Origin: an uncultured Ruminococcus sp.
GTDB lineage: Bacteria > Bacillota > Clostridia > Oscillospirales > Ruminococcaceae
Length of the DNA: 64,000 bases
NCBI GenBank assembly: GCA_947627625.1
Contig: CANQWR010000008.1
Span: forward strand, 21,284-85,283
Reading direction: 5' to 3'
Shown: positions 17,501 to 27,201 of the stretch, one piece after another
How the letters are laid out: each line of letters opens with the position of its first letter
How positions within the stretch are numbered: position 1 is the first letter of the stretch
The notes under the pieces: generated by a model
Databases searched by the model: none
The model's input: only the letters and a program-made list of their open reading frames with translations
What the model was told of the DNA's origin: nothing
Position numbers and translations under genes: made by a program

Positions 17501-18232
17501 ATGAAAAAAATACCGAGAAAAATAGCGGGGGGAATCATTCTGTTCACCTGTGCGGTCTTTGCAGTCGGAGCAGTTTCGTACATAGGAAAAAAAGCCGAAA
17601 ACGGTGCAGTCCCGACATCGCTTGCATCATTTGAGAGTGAACCGCCGCTTATAATACTTGATGCGGGTCACGGGGGAATTGACGGCGGTTGTACTTCAGC
17701 GGAGGGAGTACCCGAAAAGGGAATAAATCTCAGCATATTGCTAAGGCTCAGAGACTTGCTTGAAATATCGGGCTACAGGGTGCAGGTCACGAGAGATACG
17801 GACAAATCTATACACGACGAGGGAGTTGAGGGGATAGCTAACCAGAAGAGTTCCGACATGGACAACAGGCTTGAGATTTTCAACAGCAGTGACGACGCAA
17901 TATGTGTGTCCATACATCAGAACCAGTTCACAGACCCAGTCTATCATGGAGCACAGATGTTCTATTCGGCTACAAACAAGCAGAACGAAAAACTTGCACA
18001 GTGCGTACAGAGTAAATTTGTGGAACTCCTACAGCCCGACAACACAAGAGAGATAAAGCAGTGCGGAAAGGAATTATTTCTTTGCTACTACAGCGAGAAC
18101 CCCACAATAATGGCAGAGTGCGGATTTATGTCAAACCCCGAGGAGGCACAGCTCCTGAACACGGAGGAGTATCAGGAAAAAATAGCCCTGACGATTTTTT
18201 CGGGCATAAATGACTTCATAAACAGCAAGTGA
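17501..18232 (+). CDS. N-acetylmuramoyl-L-alanine amidase (CwlD-like)
   Basis: A 243-residue Amidase_3 protein. One N-terminal membrane segment (residues about 9-27) anchors it outside the cell. The zinc ligands are recognisable in DAGHGGIDGG, KGINLSILLRL, SIHQNQF and the catalytic Glu of MAECGFMSNPEEAQLL. It cleaves the bond between N-acetylmuramic acid and L-alanine. In spore formers CwlD makes muramic lactam in the cortex; length and layout match, but the role here is inference. GGGGGAG precedes the ATG. The gene ends 1 base before a terminator hairpin. Confidence 0.88.
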   Translation: MKKIPRKIAGGIILFTCAVFAVGAVSYIGKKAENGAVPTSLASFESEPPLIILDAGHGGIDGGCTSAEGVPEKGINLSILLRLRDLLEISGYRVQVTRDTDKSIHDEGVEGIANQKSSDMDNRLEIFNSSDDAICVSIHQNQFTDPVYHGAQMFYSATNKQNEKLAQCVQSKFVELLQPDNTREIKQCGKELFLCYYSENPTIMAECGFMSNPEEAQLLNTEEYQEKIALTIFSGINDFINSK

Positions 18233-18233
18233 A

Positions 18234-18270
18234 AAAAACAGCGGAGCGTATTTCAGCCCCGCTGTTTTAT
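18234..18270 (+). terminator. terminator of the amidase gene
   Basis: AAAACAGCGGAGC and GCCCCGCTGTTTT form a stem with one mismatch, followed by ATTTTAATTATTTTT. The long A-run upstream suggests it may also serve the convergent GH26 gene. Confidence 0.8.
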
Positions 18271-18319
18271 TTTAATTATTTTTGATTATTTTATTTAATC
18301 TTGTTGTAACACTTTTTTG

Positions 18320-20647
18320 CTAACAGAATTCGAACTCACCCAGTTCATCGTCTATAATATCGTCTATGTCCTCTGTGGGTTCTTCAATGGGTGTCATGGG
18401 AAGCTCAACAGAGGAGTTTTCATTCAGAACGACAGGAAGACTGTCTATCTGACCCGCATCGAGTTTCTGTATAGCGAGAGCATCGTCCGTGTTCACACCG
18501 TTTCCGACAGACTCAACGTCTGCATTTACAAGAGCCTGTTCGTCAAGAGCGTACTCGTCGGAGTTTGCGAGGAACTGGAGAATTGCAACGCAGTCCGCAA
18601 TGGTGACATTTCCGTCAAGGTTTGCGTCACCGAGCGTATCAGAACCGCCATCGCCTGTATCCTCCTCTGAACCTCCTACATGACTTTCCGTTATTTCTAC
18701 AGGCTGGTCTGCTTTGTTGAGATTTGACCACCATATCTGTATTTCAGTAGAAGTCACATCGTCGTTTGCACTTTCAAGGGGTACTTTGACAGTAGCAAAA
18801 CCGTCTTTGTCTATAGTGGTCTGCCATTCGACATTAACCCAGTCATCGGGGGTAGGACCGTTTGCAAAGCCCACTCCGCCGCCTACAGAAGCACCGGGAG
18901 TACCTTTTACGGTGAAATACAAGAATTTATCCGACTTGTCGCCCTTTTCAACCTCAACAGGTTCTTTTACTATTTCAAACGTGAAATCTTCCGCAGTTGT
19001 TGTAGTTGTGGCAGTCTCCGAACCCGTGCCGTCGGGGGCTTTTGTGGTAGTCGCTGTAGTTGTCGGGGGCGTGGGCTTGTCTGAACCCGCTATAATATTG
19101 GTGTAGAGGTCTTTCGGGAGTTCGTCAAGGGTAATGCAGTAGTCGCTCTGATACATAGCAATAGTATCTTCCTCCGTGTTGAAACGAGGGTCTGTGAGGA
19201 AGTTTATATCGGGGCTTCCGCCGTCGTACCACGTCATGAAGTACAGCCAGCCCGCTTTTTCGGTCGTGATATTGTCAACCGTTGAGAAACTGTCGTTTTC
19301 AGCCATAGAGACCATTTTCTTGCTGTCGTACTTCTCCATAATGTTGTAGAAAGTACTTGAATAAGGAGCGTCATCGTGTATAACTTTAGGCTGCCAGCCG
19401 TTTTCCTCAAGATACTTTGTACAACTGTATTTGTCATAGCCGATTATATCGACATATTCGTCACCGGGATACCAGTCGGCGGAAGTTGCGAAGTCATAGC
19501 TGTTCCACTCCCATATTAGATTGTGCAGACCGAATTTTTCCGTGAGTGTCTTGTAGGTGTAGATCCAGAGGTCTTTGTAAGCCTTTGAACCCTCTCTGCC
19601 CCACCAGAACCAGGAGCCTGTCTCACCGCCGCCGCCTTCAGCCTCGTGGAGAGGTCTCCAGATAACGGGGATACCCTCGTCCTGAAGTTTTCCGAACTGT
19701 TCGGCAAGAGTAGTGAGAGCCTGCATATAGTACTGATTTTCCTTTGTACCCTCTTCTATAGCCTTAGACGGGGAGAAATCGGTCTTTTCGCTGTATGTAG
19801 TCTGTGCGAAATCGATTCTGCTTCCTATTTCGTAACTGCTCATATCAACGGGCACATTGAGGTGGAATGTGGACTCAGCGATTCCGTTTTTGTTCTTAAC
19901 CCAGTCTATAACACGTTCCGTAGAACCGTCGTCACTTCCGAAAGCGGGACAGCAGAAGTTGCCGTAGTCAAAGCCCCTGAGTGCAGGATAGTGACCCGTA
20001 AGGTCATTGAGGTACTCGAACTCATACTCGAAATCGTGCGGACCGTAGTTGTAAATTTCCTGCTGACCCGAAATTATGTGACTTCCGTAGACACTTGCAA
20101 GGTAGGACATAAGAGCCTGAGCCTCTTTAGTGGCATCGGGGTCGCAGGGAGTAGTCTGCGAAGCGGTTATTTCCGCAAGTTCGGCAGTCTCGATAGTGAG
20201 ATAGTCGAAGTTTGACCAGCCCCACGATTTTTCGATAACGATGGTGTTTTCACCCTCTTTGAGTTTGACAGTGGGAATGACGACCTTTTCAAAGCCGTCA
20301 CTTTCGGGAACAGCAAGTGTTCCTACAGATGTGCCGTTTACGGAGAGGTTCTGCTGTTTTGCACCGCCTATTCCTCCCGTATATATGACGATATTGTACA
20401 TTCCCTCTGCATCGGCTTTTACCGTGAGAGTTATTGTACCGCTGTCCGTCATTTTCAGACAGGAACCACCGCTTGCGGAGTCGTTTTTCTCAACAGTAAC
20501 ATCGCCTGTTATCTGAGCGTCCTCAAACTCATACCTGACACCCGTGTCCTCAGCAATTGCGGGAGTGTTGTTGAAAGGGGCAGTTCCGAGGAGCATAGCT
20601 GCTGCAAGAACCGCACAGTTGGCTTTTTGCCAGAATTTTGAATACAT
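18320..20647 (-). CDS. cellulosomal GH26 beta-mannanase: CBM35, GH26, unknown module, dockerin
   Basis: A 775-residue secreted enzyme. The signal peptide ends near residue 32. A CBM35-like module (VRYEFEDAQITGDVT, about 37-155) precedes GH26 (about 165-515), with acid/base Glu335 in WRPLHEAEGG and nucleophile Glu450 in MVSMAENDSF. A Thr-rich linker leads to an unplaced beta-rich module (about 553-655; FLYFTVKGTPGASVGGGVGF), possibly of the CBM80/DUF5620 kind known from ruminococci, though this is not verified. The dockerin starts at about 672 (GDANLDGNVTIADCVAILQF). A 36-residue acidic tail ending FEFC follows it, which is unusual. The role is inferred as hydrolysis of mannans. The ATG follows AGGAAGGTGACAAGGT. 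Confidence 0.93.
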   Translation of the reverse strand: MYSKFWQKANCAVLAAAMLLGTAPFNNTPAIAEDTGVRYEFEDAQITGDVTVEKNDSASGGSCLKMTDSGTITLTVKADAEGMYNIVIYTGGIGGAKQQNLSVNGTSVGTLAVPESDGFEKVVIPTVKLKEGENTIVIEKSWGWSNFDYLTIETAELAEITASQTTPCDPDATKEAQALMSYLASVYGSHIISGQQEIYNYGPHDFEYEFEYLNDLTGHYPALRGFDYGNFCCPAFGSDDGSTERVIDWVKNKNGIAESTFHLNVPVDMSSYEIGSRIDFAQTTYSEKTDFSPSKAIEEGTKENQYYMQALTTLAEQFGKLQDEGIPVIWRPLHEAEGGGGETGSWFWWGREGSKAYKDLWIYTYKTLTEKFGLHNLIWEWNSYDFATSADWYPGDEYVDIIGYDKYSCTKYLEENGWQPKVIHDDAPYSSTFYNIMEKYDSKKMVSMAENDSFSTVDNITTEKAGWLYFMTWYDGGSPDINFLTDPRFNTEEDTIAMYQSDYCITLDELPKDLYTNIIAGSDKPTPPTTTATTTKAPDGTGSETATTTTTAEDFTFEIVKEPVEVEKGDKSDKFLYFTVKGTPGASVGGGVGFANGPTPDDWVNVEWQTTIDKDGFATVKVPLESANDDVTSTEIQIWWSNLNKADQPVEITESHVGGSEEDTGDGGSDTLGDANLDGNVTIADCVAILQFLANSDEYALDEQALVNADVESVGNGVNTDDALAIQKLDAGQIDSLPVVLNENSSVELPMTPIEEPTEDIDDIIDDELGEFEFC

Positions 20648-20682
20648 ACCTTGTCACCTTCCTGATGAATATTGTTATAACC

Positions 20683-20711
20683 ATTATAGCACAGCCGACA
20701 GAGAAAATCAA
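20683..20711 (-). promoter_or_regulatory. promoter of the GH26 gene
   Basis: On the minus strand TTGATT (20706-20711), 17 bases, TATAAT (20683-20688), 36 bases before the start codon. Confidence 0.78.
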
Positions 20712-20799
20712 CACTTTTCACACATTTTTCATATATATTACATAAATGTGATACCGAAATTTTGTCTGTGTGAGAGAGCAAAAAAATCTCCATATCCCC

Positions 20800-22154
<1,355 letters not shown>

Positions 22155-22185
22155 TTTTTTGATGATTCGGAAAGATTTCCCGAAA

Positions 22186-22236
22186 AAGGACTTTCGGGGG
22201 CTTTTGGGGAGAGATACTCCCGCCCCCGGAAGTTCC
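22186..22236 (+). repeat. degenerate GC-rich hairpin after purA
   Basis: TTTCGGGGGCTTTTGGGGAG and CTCCCGCCCCCGGAAG are arms of an imperfect hairpin about 30 bases after purA. It resembles the composite repeats in base use but lacks their conserved tail, and may only be a terminator. Confidence 0.5.
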
Positions 22237-22303
22237 GGAAATAAATTAAATAAACTAAAATAAATTAAATAAAAAATAAACTATAATATTGAGGTGAACA
22301 GTG

Positions 22304-23437
22304 ATGAGCGAACAGGACGGATTTTCAGCATCTGCACCCGAAGAGTTTGACTACACCCCATCGGGAGAGAGAAGAGGAGACCCCACGGGAGTAGCACCTC
22401 CCGTACTTGATGACATATCTTTTGTGGACGACGGACAGAGAAGAGGTGCACCGACAGGCGTCACGGCACCCGTTCTTGACGATATGGCGGACGACTTCAG
22501 CTACACGGCGAGGAGGGGTGCACCGACGGGAGTTGTCGCACCCATTCTTGACGACATGGAGAGTTACGACTACACCACACCAAAGGCAAAAGAACCCGAA
22601 CCGCAGAAATTTATACTATCCGACCAAGATATTATTGATGCACTCTCCCCCGAACTTAGAAATATATTTGACAATCTTTCGGACGAACAACAGCAGAAGA
22701 TTATAACAATGCGTAGGGAACAGCTTGGTGCGGAAGCTCCCGAACCCGAGCTTGTAGCCCCCGTACTTGACGAACCCGACGACTATGTTCCCCCGACAGA
22801 ACCCGTACACCACGAAGTTGATGCGGATCTGACCGCACCTGTCCTTGACGAACAGCCCGAGACTCCCGAATACGTCTCCAAATACGTGAACAGGGATTTG
22901 GAGAAGATAAAGGCGGAGGCAAAGAAAAAAGCTGTTGCGGACCAGTTCACCCCCCACGAAAAGGACAAAAAAGAGAGTCTCCGCATGATGATGGAGCTGA
23001 AAGAGGAGAAAAGGCAAAAGATGGCGGACAAGGGTTTCAAAATATCGATAGTTCTTGCCTTTTTGGGAGTTATTGCGGCAGTCGCCTTTTATCTTCTCTA
23101 TGCGGGAAAACTCGGTCTTGCATACAAAGACGGTCTGACGGGAATATCGAATATAATAAGTGAGTCTGCAATGTACATAGCAGGAGCAATGGGACTGAGT
23201 TCAGTGCTGCTTATAACGGGAATGGGATTTCTAAAATCTCTTGCATCGTTTATATATGTTGTAGTCTCGATAGTCCAGGTATTCCCGGGATTCATGATGA
23301 TTCCGCAGCATGAGGGCAGTATGGGACTAATTATAGCCCTTTACGCCGTCGCAATAGGCTGTTCGATAGGAGTTGTCGTCACACTTTCGGCGAGCGAGTG
23401 TATAAGTGCATTTTTCAACAGAAACAAGAGTTATTAG
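22304..23437 (+). CDS. membrane protein with RRGxPTGVxxPVLDD repeats, function unknown
   Basis: A 377-residue protein not assigned to any family. The first 90 residues hold three near-identical motifs, RRGDPTGVAPPVLDD, RRGAPTGVTAPVLDD and RRGAPTGVVAPILDD. Two shorter ones follow at about 150 and 175 (VAPVLDEPDD, LTAPVLDE). A predicted helical stretch and a Lys/Glu-rich segment lead to about four C-terminal membrane spans (ISIVLAFLGVIAAVAFYLLY and on). The repeats should face the cytoplasm and look like linear docking motifs. GAGGTGA precedes; ATG at 22304 is preferred over the adjacent GTG at 22301. Single gene between purA and a lipoprotein. Confidence 0.8.
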   Translation: MSEQDGFSASAPEEFDYTPSGERRGDPTGVAPPVLDDISFVDDGQRRGAPTGVTAPVLDDMADDFSYTARRGAPTGVVAPILDDMESYDYTTPKAKEPEPQKFILSDQDIIDALSPELRNIFDNLSDEQQQKIITMRREQLGAEAPEPELVAPVLDEPDDYVPPTEPVHHEVDADLTAPVLDEQPETPEYVSKYVNRDLEKIKAEAKKKAVADQFTPHEKDKKESLRMMMELKEEKRQKMADKGFKISIVLAFLGVIAAVAFYLLYAGKLGLAYKDGLTGISNIISESAMYIAGAMGLSSVLLITGMGFLKSLASFIYVVVSIVQVFPGFMMIPQHEGSMGLIIALYAVAIGCSIGVVVTLSASECISAFFNRNKSY

Positions 23438-23494
23438 AGAAATTATTCGGGGGGACAGTCCTTGCGTGAATTTTAGTACAGTAAAATTGCCGAC

Positions 23495-23523
23495 TTGAAA
23501 TATCTCCGCATTTGTGGTACAAT
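23495..23523 (+). promoter_or_regulatory. promoter of the lipoprotein gene
   Basis: TTGAAA at 23495-23500, 17 bases, TACAAT at 23518-23523; ATG at 23558 with CGGAGG between. Confidence 0.75.
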
Positions 23524-23557
23524 TATATTATAATATCATACGGAGGAAATAAATAAT

Positions 23558-24274
23558 ATGAAAAAATTAACTGCAATCCTGCTGAGTGTTTTACTGCTTG
23601 CTTCCTGTTCGGACAGTTCCCCGCAGTCCTCTTTGGAGACATCCGAAAATTCGGGTCACGCATCGAGAATAAGTTCCGCACCTCTCAATGAGGAACTGAT
23701 TGGTTCGTGGTTCGGTGAAGCCACGGGATACCGCTTTCAGGAGGACAGAAAAGTCTCCCTGATAATGGACTTCTCCTCTATACTCCACTTCACCGAGGAC
23801 GGCAGTCTTGTTTCGGACGAAAACAAAATCCCCGCTGAGGATATAGAAATTCGGGACGGCAATATAACTGCCGAGTACACCGACGAGACAACGGGGGAGT
23901 CTGCTGTAATTGTCGAGATGGAGCTTATAGAGTCCTCCGAAAACAGCGACAGACCTCTTGACGGAATTTATAAATTATCGGGTGGTTCGTGCAAGAGTAT
24001 GATTGCACAGTCTCTCTCAATGGAGGAGCAGTATATAGAAATTGAAGCTGAAATAGACGGTGAAAAGTTCAACGTGACTGTCTCCGACTATTGCGACTAT
24101 GAGACGAACGGCGATGTCCTTGAGCTTTTCAGTCCGCATATGAACTATGTAGACCCGAATGCAACTTCCGTGAAATATAATTTCAAAATTGAAGATGACG
24201 TTCTGACTCTCACATATGAGGGCGGCGAGACGGAGGTACTTGAGCGTCTGGAGACGGGGGCTGCGGACGAGTAA
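23558..24274 (+). CDS. lipoprotein of unknown function
   Basis: A 238-residue protein with a signal peptide and perfect lipobox LLASC near residue 17, then a Ser-rich linker. The mature part reads as beta-rich and acidic (LIGSWFGEATGYRFQEDRKV, then two further strand-rich repeats); the GSW opening and overall layout suggest a small lipocalin- or DUF-type fold, but no family was recognised. ATG follows CGGAGGAAAT. It has its own promoter and terminator, so it acts alone in the annotation. Confidence 0.82.
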   Translation: MKKLTAILLSVLLLASCSDSSPQSSLETSENSGHASRISSAPLNEELIGSWFGEATGYRFQEDRKVSLIMDFSSILHFTEDGSLVSDENKIPAEDIEIRDGNITAEYTDETTGESAVIVEMELIESSENSDRPLDGIYKLSGGSCKSMIAQSLSMEEQYIEIEAEIDGEKFNVTVSDYCDYETNGDVLELFSPHMNYVDPNATSVKYNFKIEDDVLTLTYEGGETEVLERLETGAADE

Positions 24275-24294
24275 ATTCGGACAGATTATAAAAC

Positions 24295-24352
24295 AAATTC
24301 AAATTGCAATATACGGTCTCAATGTCGAGACGATACTGCAATTTGAATTTTT
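24295..24352 (+). terminator. long terminator hairpin after the lipoprotein gene
   Basis: AAATTCAAATTGCAATATAC and GTATCGTCTCGAC-type arms around AATGTC: the left arm 24295-24320 pairs with 24327-24350 with few mismatches, followed by TTTTTTAATTTTA. Confidence 0.85.
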
Positions 24353-24439
24353 TAATTTTATATATTAGATATTTAATTGGACGGACTTCCCCCAAGTTTC
24401 CAAAAAATCAGAATAGAAGATTATCATGGGTCGGAAGTG

Positions 24440-24562
24440 TTTCCCCTGTGGGAATAATCATGGGGGGTTCGGGGGGATTCTTCCCCCCGACGGGGGTCTG
24501 GGGGCAAAGCCCCCTGCCCCTAATCGTTCTAATAAAAATTTGGGGACGGAGTCCCCAATGAT
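24440..24562 (+). repeat. composite GC-rich repeat
   Basis: CCCTGTGGGAATAATCATGG leads into GGGGGGATTCTTCCCCCC, GGGGGCAAAGCCCCCTGCCC and CTAATCGTTCT. A further small hairpin, TTGGGGACGGAGTCCCCAA, follows at about 24539-24558. It lies just upstream of the AEC transporter gene. Confidence 0.88.
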
Positions 24563-24587
24563 ATATTTTAGTTAGAAGGTGATTTTT

Positions 24588-25517
24588 TTGACTTCAATAG
24601 TTCTGAACCAGACGATAGTAATGCTAATACTTATGATAGCGGGAGTTATATGCCGAAAAACAGGCATAATAAGTGAAAATTCAAACAGGGAGCTGTCCTC
24701 TTTTGTACTGAAATTTGTAAATCCCGTTATGGTGTTCATGTCCTACCAGACCGAATACGACAGCAGACTTGTAAAAAATCTTCTGATATGTTTTGCAATT
24801 TCGGCTATACTGTTTTTAGTGTCAATAGTGCTGTCCTATGTGCTTATAAGGGACAAAAAAGGGCGTGAGACAGAGATAGAGAGATTTTCGGCGATATACT
24901 CAAACTGCGGATTTATGGGTATACCGCTTGTTAAAGCGATGTTCGGAATGGAGGGCGTTTTTTATCTGACTGCTTTTATAACGGTTTTCAACCTCGTTGT
25001 CTGGACGCACGGAATAATTTTAATATCGGGTGAAAAGAATTTCAAGCAGGTCGTGAAAGTTTTCTACTCGCCGGTTATAATCTCGATAGCACTCGGACTT
25101 GTCTTTTTCTTTTGCAGGATAACTCTGCCCGAAATAATAAGCAGGTCGCTTGAATACATATCGGAACTGAATACACCGCTTGCAATGATAGTGTCGGGAA
25201 TAACAATGGCGGGGACGAACCTGAAAGACCTTGTAAAAAATTTCAACATATACAGAGTGTGTCTGATAAAACTGATAATAATACCCGTTATTGCCGTTCT
25301 GGCACTCTCTCCCTTTGACATGGACGAAAAAGTCAGGCTCACGGCGATAGTGGCACTGTCAGCACCCCCGGCGGCGATGTGTACGCTACAGTGCATAAGA
25401 TACGGCAAAAATTCGCTGTATGCCTCTGAAATTTTCACCGCAGGAACTATACTCTCGGTAATTACTCTGCCAATTATCACAAGACTGACGGAATATTTAA
25501 CAAAAACATCGGTATAA
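24588..25517 (+). CDS. AEC (auxin efflux carrier) family transporter
   Basis: A 309-residue integral membrane protein with about ten hydrophobic segments in two five-helix halves. AEC features are NRELSSFVLKFVNPVMVF, IYSNCGFMGIPLVKAMFG and, near the end, LSAPPAAMCTLQCIRYG. Bacterial members move malate, amino acids or other organic anions; the substrate is unknown here. The start is taken as TTG at 24588, since AGAAGGTGA lies six bases before it; GTG at 24579 overlaps that site. No gene partners nearby. Confidence 0.85.
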   Translation: MTSIVLNQTIVMLILMIAGVICRKTGIISENSNRELSSFVLKFVNPVMVFMSYQTEYDSRLVKNLLICFAISAILFLVSIVLSYVLIRDKKGRETEIERFSAIYSNCGFMGIPLVKAMFGMEGVFYLTAFITVFNLVVWTHGIILISGEKNFKQVVKVFYSPVIISIALGLVFFFCRITLPEIISRSLEYISELNTPLAMIVSGITMAGTNLKDLVKNFNIYRVCLIKLIIIPVIAVLALSPFDMDEKVRLTAIVALSAPPAAMCTLQCIRYGKNSLYASEIFTAGTILSVITLPIITRLTEYLTKTSV

Positions 25518-25882
25518 CTTTGTGTATATTGCTGATTTTTGTAAAATTTCTTGAAAACTGTTTTATTTTTAATGGAAGTATGTTATAATAAATGTATATA
25601 AAAGACAATTAGTTTACTAATGTCTTGTTATAATTTATCATAGCTGAACTTCGTGCGGACGGAACAGACGTGACTATATTGCGTGAATTTCCGTGCAGTG
25701 TGCAGATAATGGGGTATACGCTGTGTAAATACAAAGCCCTTAATAACAGTGCAGTTGCCTCGTTATAACAGATAGTATTACAGTAATATATTTTATATTT
25801 TATCTGGATCTGATTTCGTAAGCCGAAGCTCATGTGTCTTTATTATCTTATTAAAATTTATCAAAGAATGGAGTTTTGACCA
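25518..25882 (+). other. 365-base gap upstream of the ROK regulator
   Basis: AT-rich, with no credible gene. An imperfect inverted repeat, AAGACAATTAGTTTACTAAT with GTCTT, lies at 25602-25626, some 13 bases after a TATAAT at 25584-25589. This could be an operator near a weak promoter (no good -35). The rest of the gap shows nothing recognisable. Confidence 0.5.
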
Positions 25883-27103
25883 ATGGAAAAAAGAGGAATA
25901 AGCAAACTTGACCTGAAAAGACGCAACAGAATGCAGATACTCAGAGTCATCAGGGAATCGGGACCGATTTCAAGAGTGGACGTAGCAAGTGCCCTTGAGA
26001 TAACAAGAGCAGCAGTAACTATCATAACCAATGAGATGATCGAGGAAGGCGTGCTTGTCGAGATAGGCGAGGCACCCGTAAACGCAGAGAAACTCCAGAA
26101 GGGCAGGAGAAAAATTCTCATTGACATCAATGTCAACAGCCGTTTTGCACTTGGTGCAACCGTTGACGAAAAAGAGGTAAGTGTCGGACTTACAAATCTC
26201 AACTCGGATATTCTCGACAAGGACAGCATGGTAATCGACGAGAGGACAACAAGCAGGGACATAATAAATTACATAATCAAAACGGGAAAGACAATGATAG
26301 AGAACAGTGCACTCACACCCGACAAAATTTTAGGTCTTGGTGTGGGAATAGTGCCGTCAATGTGGGGAAAGCTGAAGATATTCTACAAAGACGGGATACT
26401 TGACTTCTCAAACTTTATAGAGAAACTCCACGCAGGTCTTGACATAGACATCCACTGCGGAAACGCTGTCGCACTGATGGCTCTTGCAAGCAACGATTTC
26501 CGTGTACAGAATGGCTATCAGACAAACACCGCATTCCTCCACAACGGCAATCAGGTGAACCTTGCGATAGTGAACAAGAACGAACTCTCAAGCGACTATA
26601 TTTCCTATACATCTCTTATAGAGAAGTATATAGTGGCACCGGGCGGAAAGAGTTACGAGGGCTATCCCAGAGGTTCTGTAAAGGCGGAGCTGTCGAGACC
26701 TGCTGTCCTCCACGCATTCTATGATATATACTCAAAGGAGAACACACCCATTCTCTATGAGGTCACGGAGGGCGACAAGAACAGGATAAACGTTGACACT
26801 GTTTTCACAGCCGTTGCGAGAAATGAAGAGCCTGTAAAGAGCCTTGTTGACGACATTATCGCAAAGTACACGGTTCTTGTGAACAACATAGCGGTCAGCC
26901 ACTTTGCAAAGAAGATAGTACTGCACAACTATCATCTTAATGAAAAGCAGTTCGACTATGTAAAGCGTGAGATGATACGCCTTGTGAGTGAGGACATAGC
27001 GGACAGAGTGGTACTCAGCAAGCTTGAGGGTGTCAGCAACTTCCTTGGTGGTTGTGCACTCATAATTCAGGATAACTTCTACATAAGGGGCGGTATGCAC
27101 TGA
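25883..27103 (+). CDS. ROK-family transcriptional regulator (NagC/XylR type)
   Basis: A 406-residue protein. An N-terminal winged helix (NRMQILRVIRESGPISRVDV, ASALEITRAAVTIITNEMIE, about 14-75) is followed by a ROK-like ASKHA domain (about 90-400; LGLGVGIVPSMWG). The usual ROK zinc motif CxCGxxGC and the DGxG-type phosphate loop are not seen, so it is unlikely to be a kinase and may bind a ligand other than a simple sugar. It should bind DNA and respond to a carbohydrate-related signal. GGAG precedes the ATG weakly. It is followed by a hairpin terminator shared with galE. The target genes are not known. Confidence 0.8.
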   Translation: MEKRGISKLDLKRRNRMQILRVIRESGPISRVDVASALEITRAAVTIITNEMIEEGVLVEIGEAPVNAEKLQKGRRKILIDINVNSRFALGATVDEKEVSVGLTNLNSDILDKDSMVIDERTTSRDIINYIIKTGKTMIENSALTPDKILGLGVGIVPSMWGKLKIFYKDGILDFSNFIEKLHAGLDIDIHCGNAVALMALASNDFRVQNGYQTNTAFLHNGNQVNLAIVNKNELSSDYISYTSLIEKYIVAPGGKSYEGYPRGSVKAELSRPAVLHAFYDIYSKENTPILYEVTEGDKNRINVDTVFTAVARNEEPVKSLVDDIIAKYTVLVNNIAVSHFAKKIVLHNYHLNEKQFDYVKREMIRLVSEDIADRVVLSKLEGVSNFLGGCALIIQDNFYIRGGMH

Positions 27104-27159
27104 ATTTTAGGTGTTATATTATAGTAGAATATAAAATATTCGGGGTATAATTGGAACAA

Positions 27160-27197
27160 ATAACAAAAGGGCGGTGAAAACCGCCCGTTGTTTTTAT
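27160..27197 (+). terminator. bidirectional terminator between ROK and galE
   Basis: AACAAAAGGGCGGT, loop GAAA, ACCGCCCGTTGTTTTTATTT: a GC-rich stem with a U-run on the plus strand and an A-run that gives TTTTGTT on the minus strand. It separates two convergent genes. Confidence 0.88.
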
Positions 27198-27201
27198 TTG
27201 G

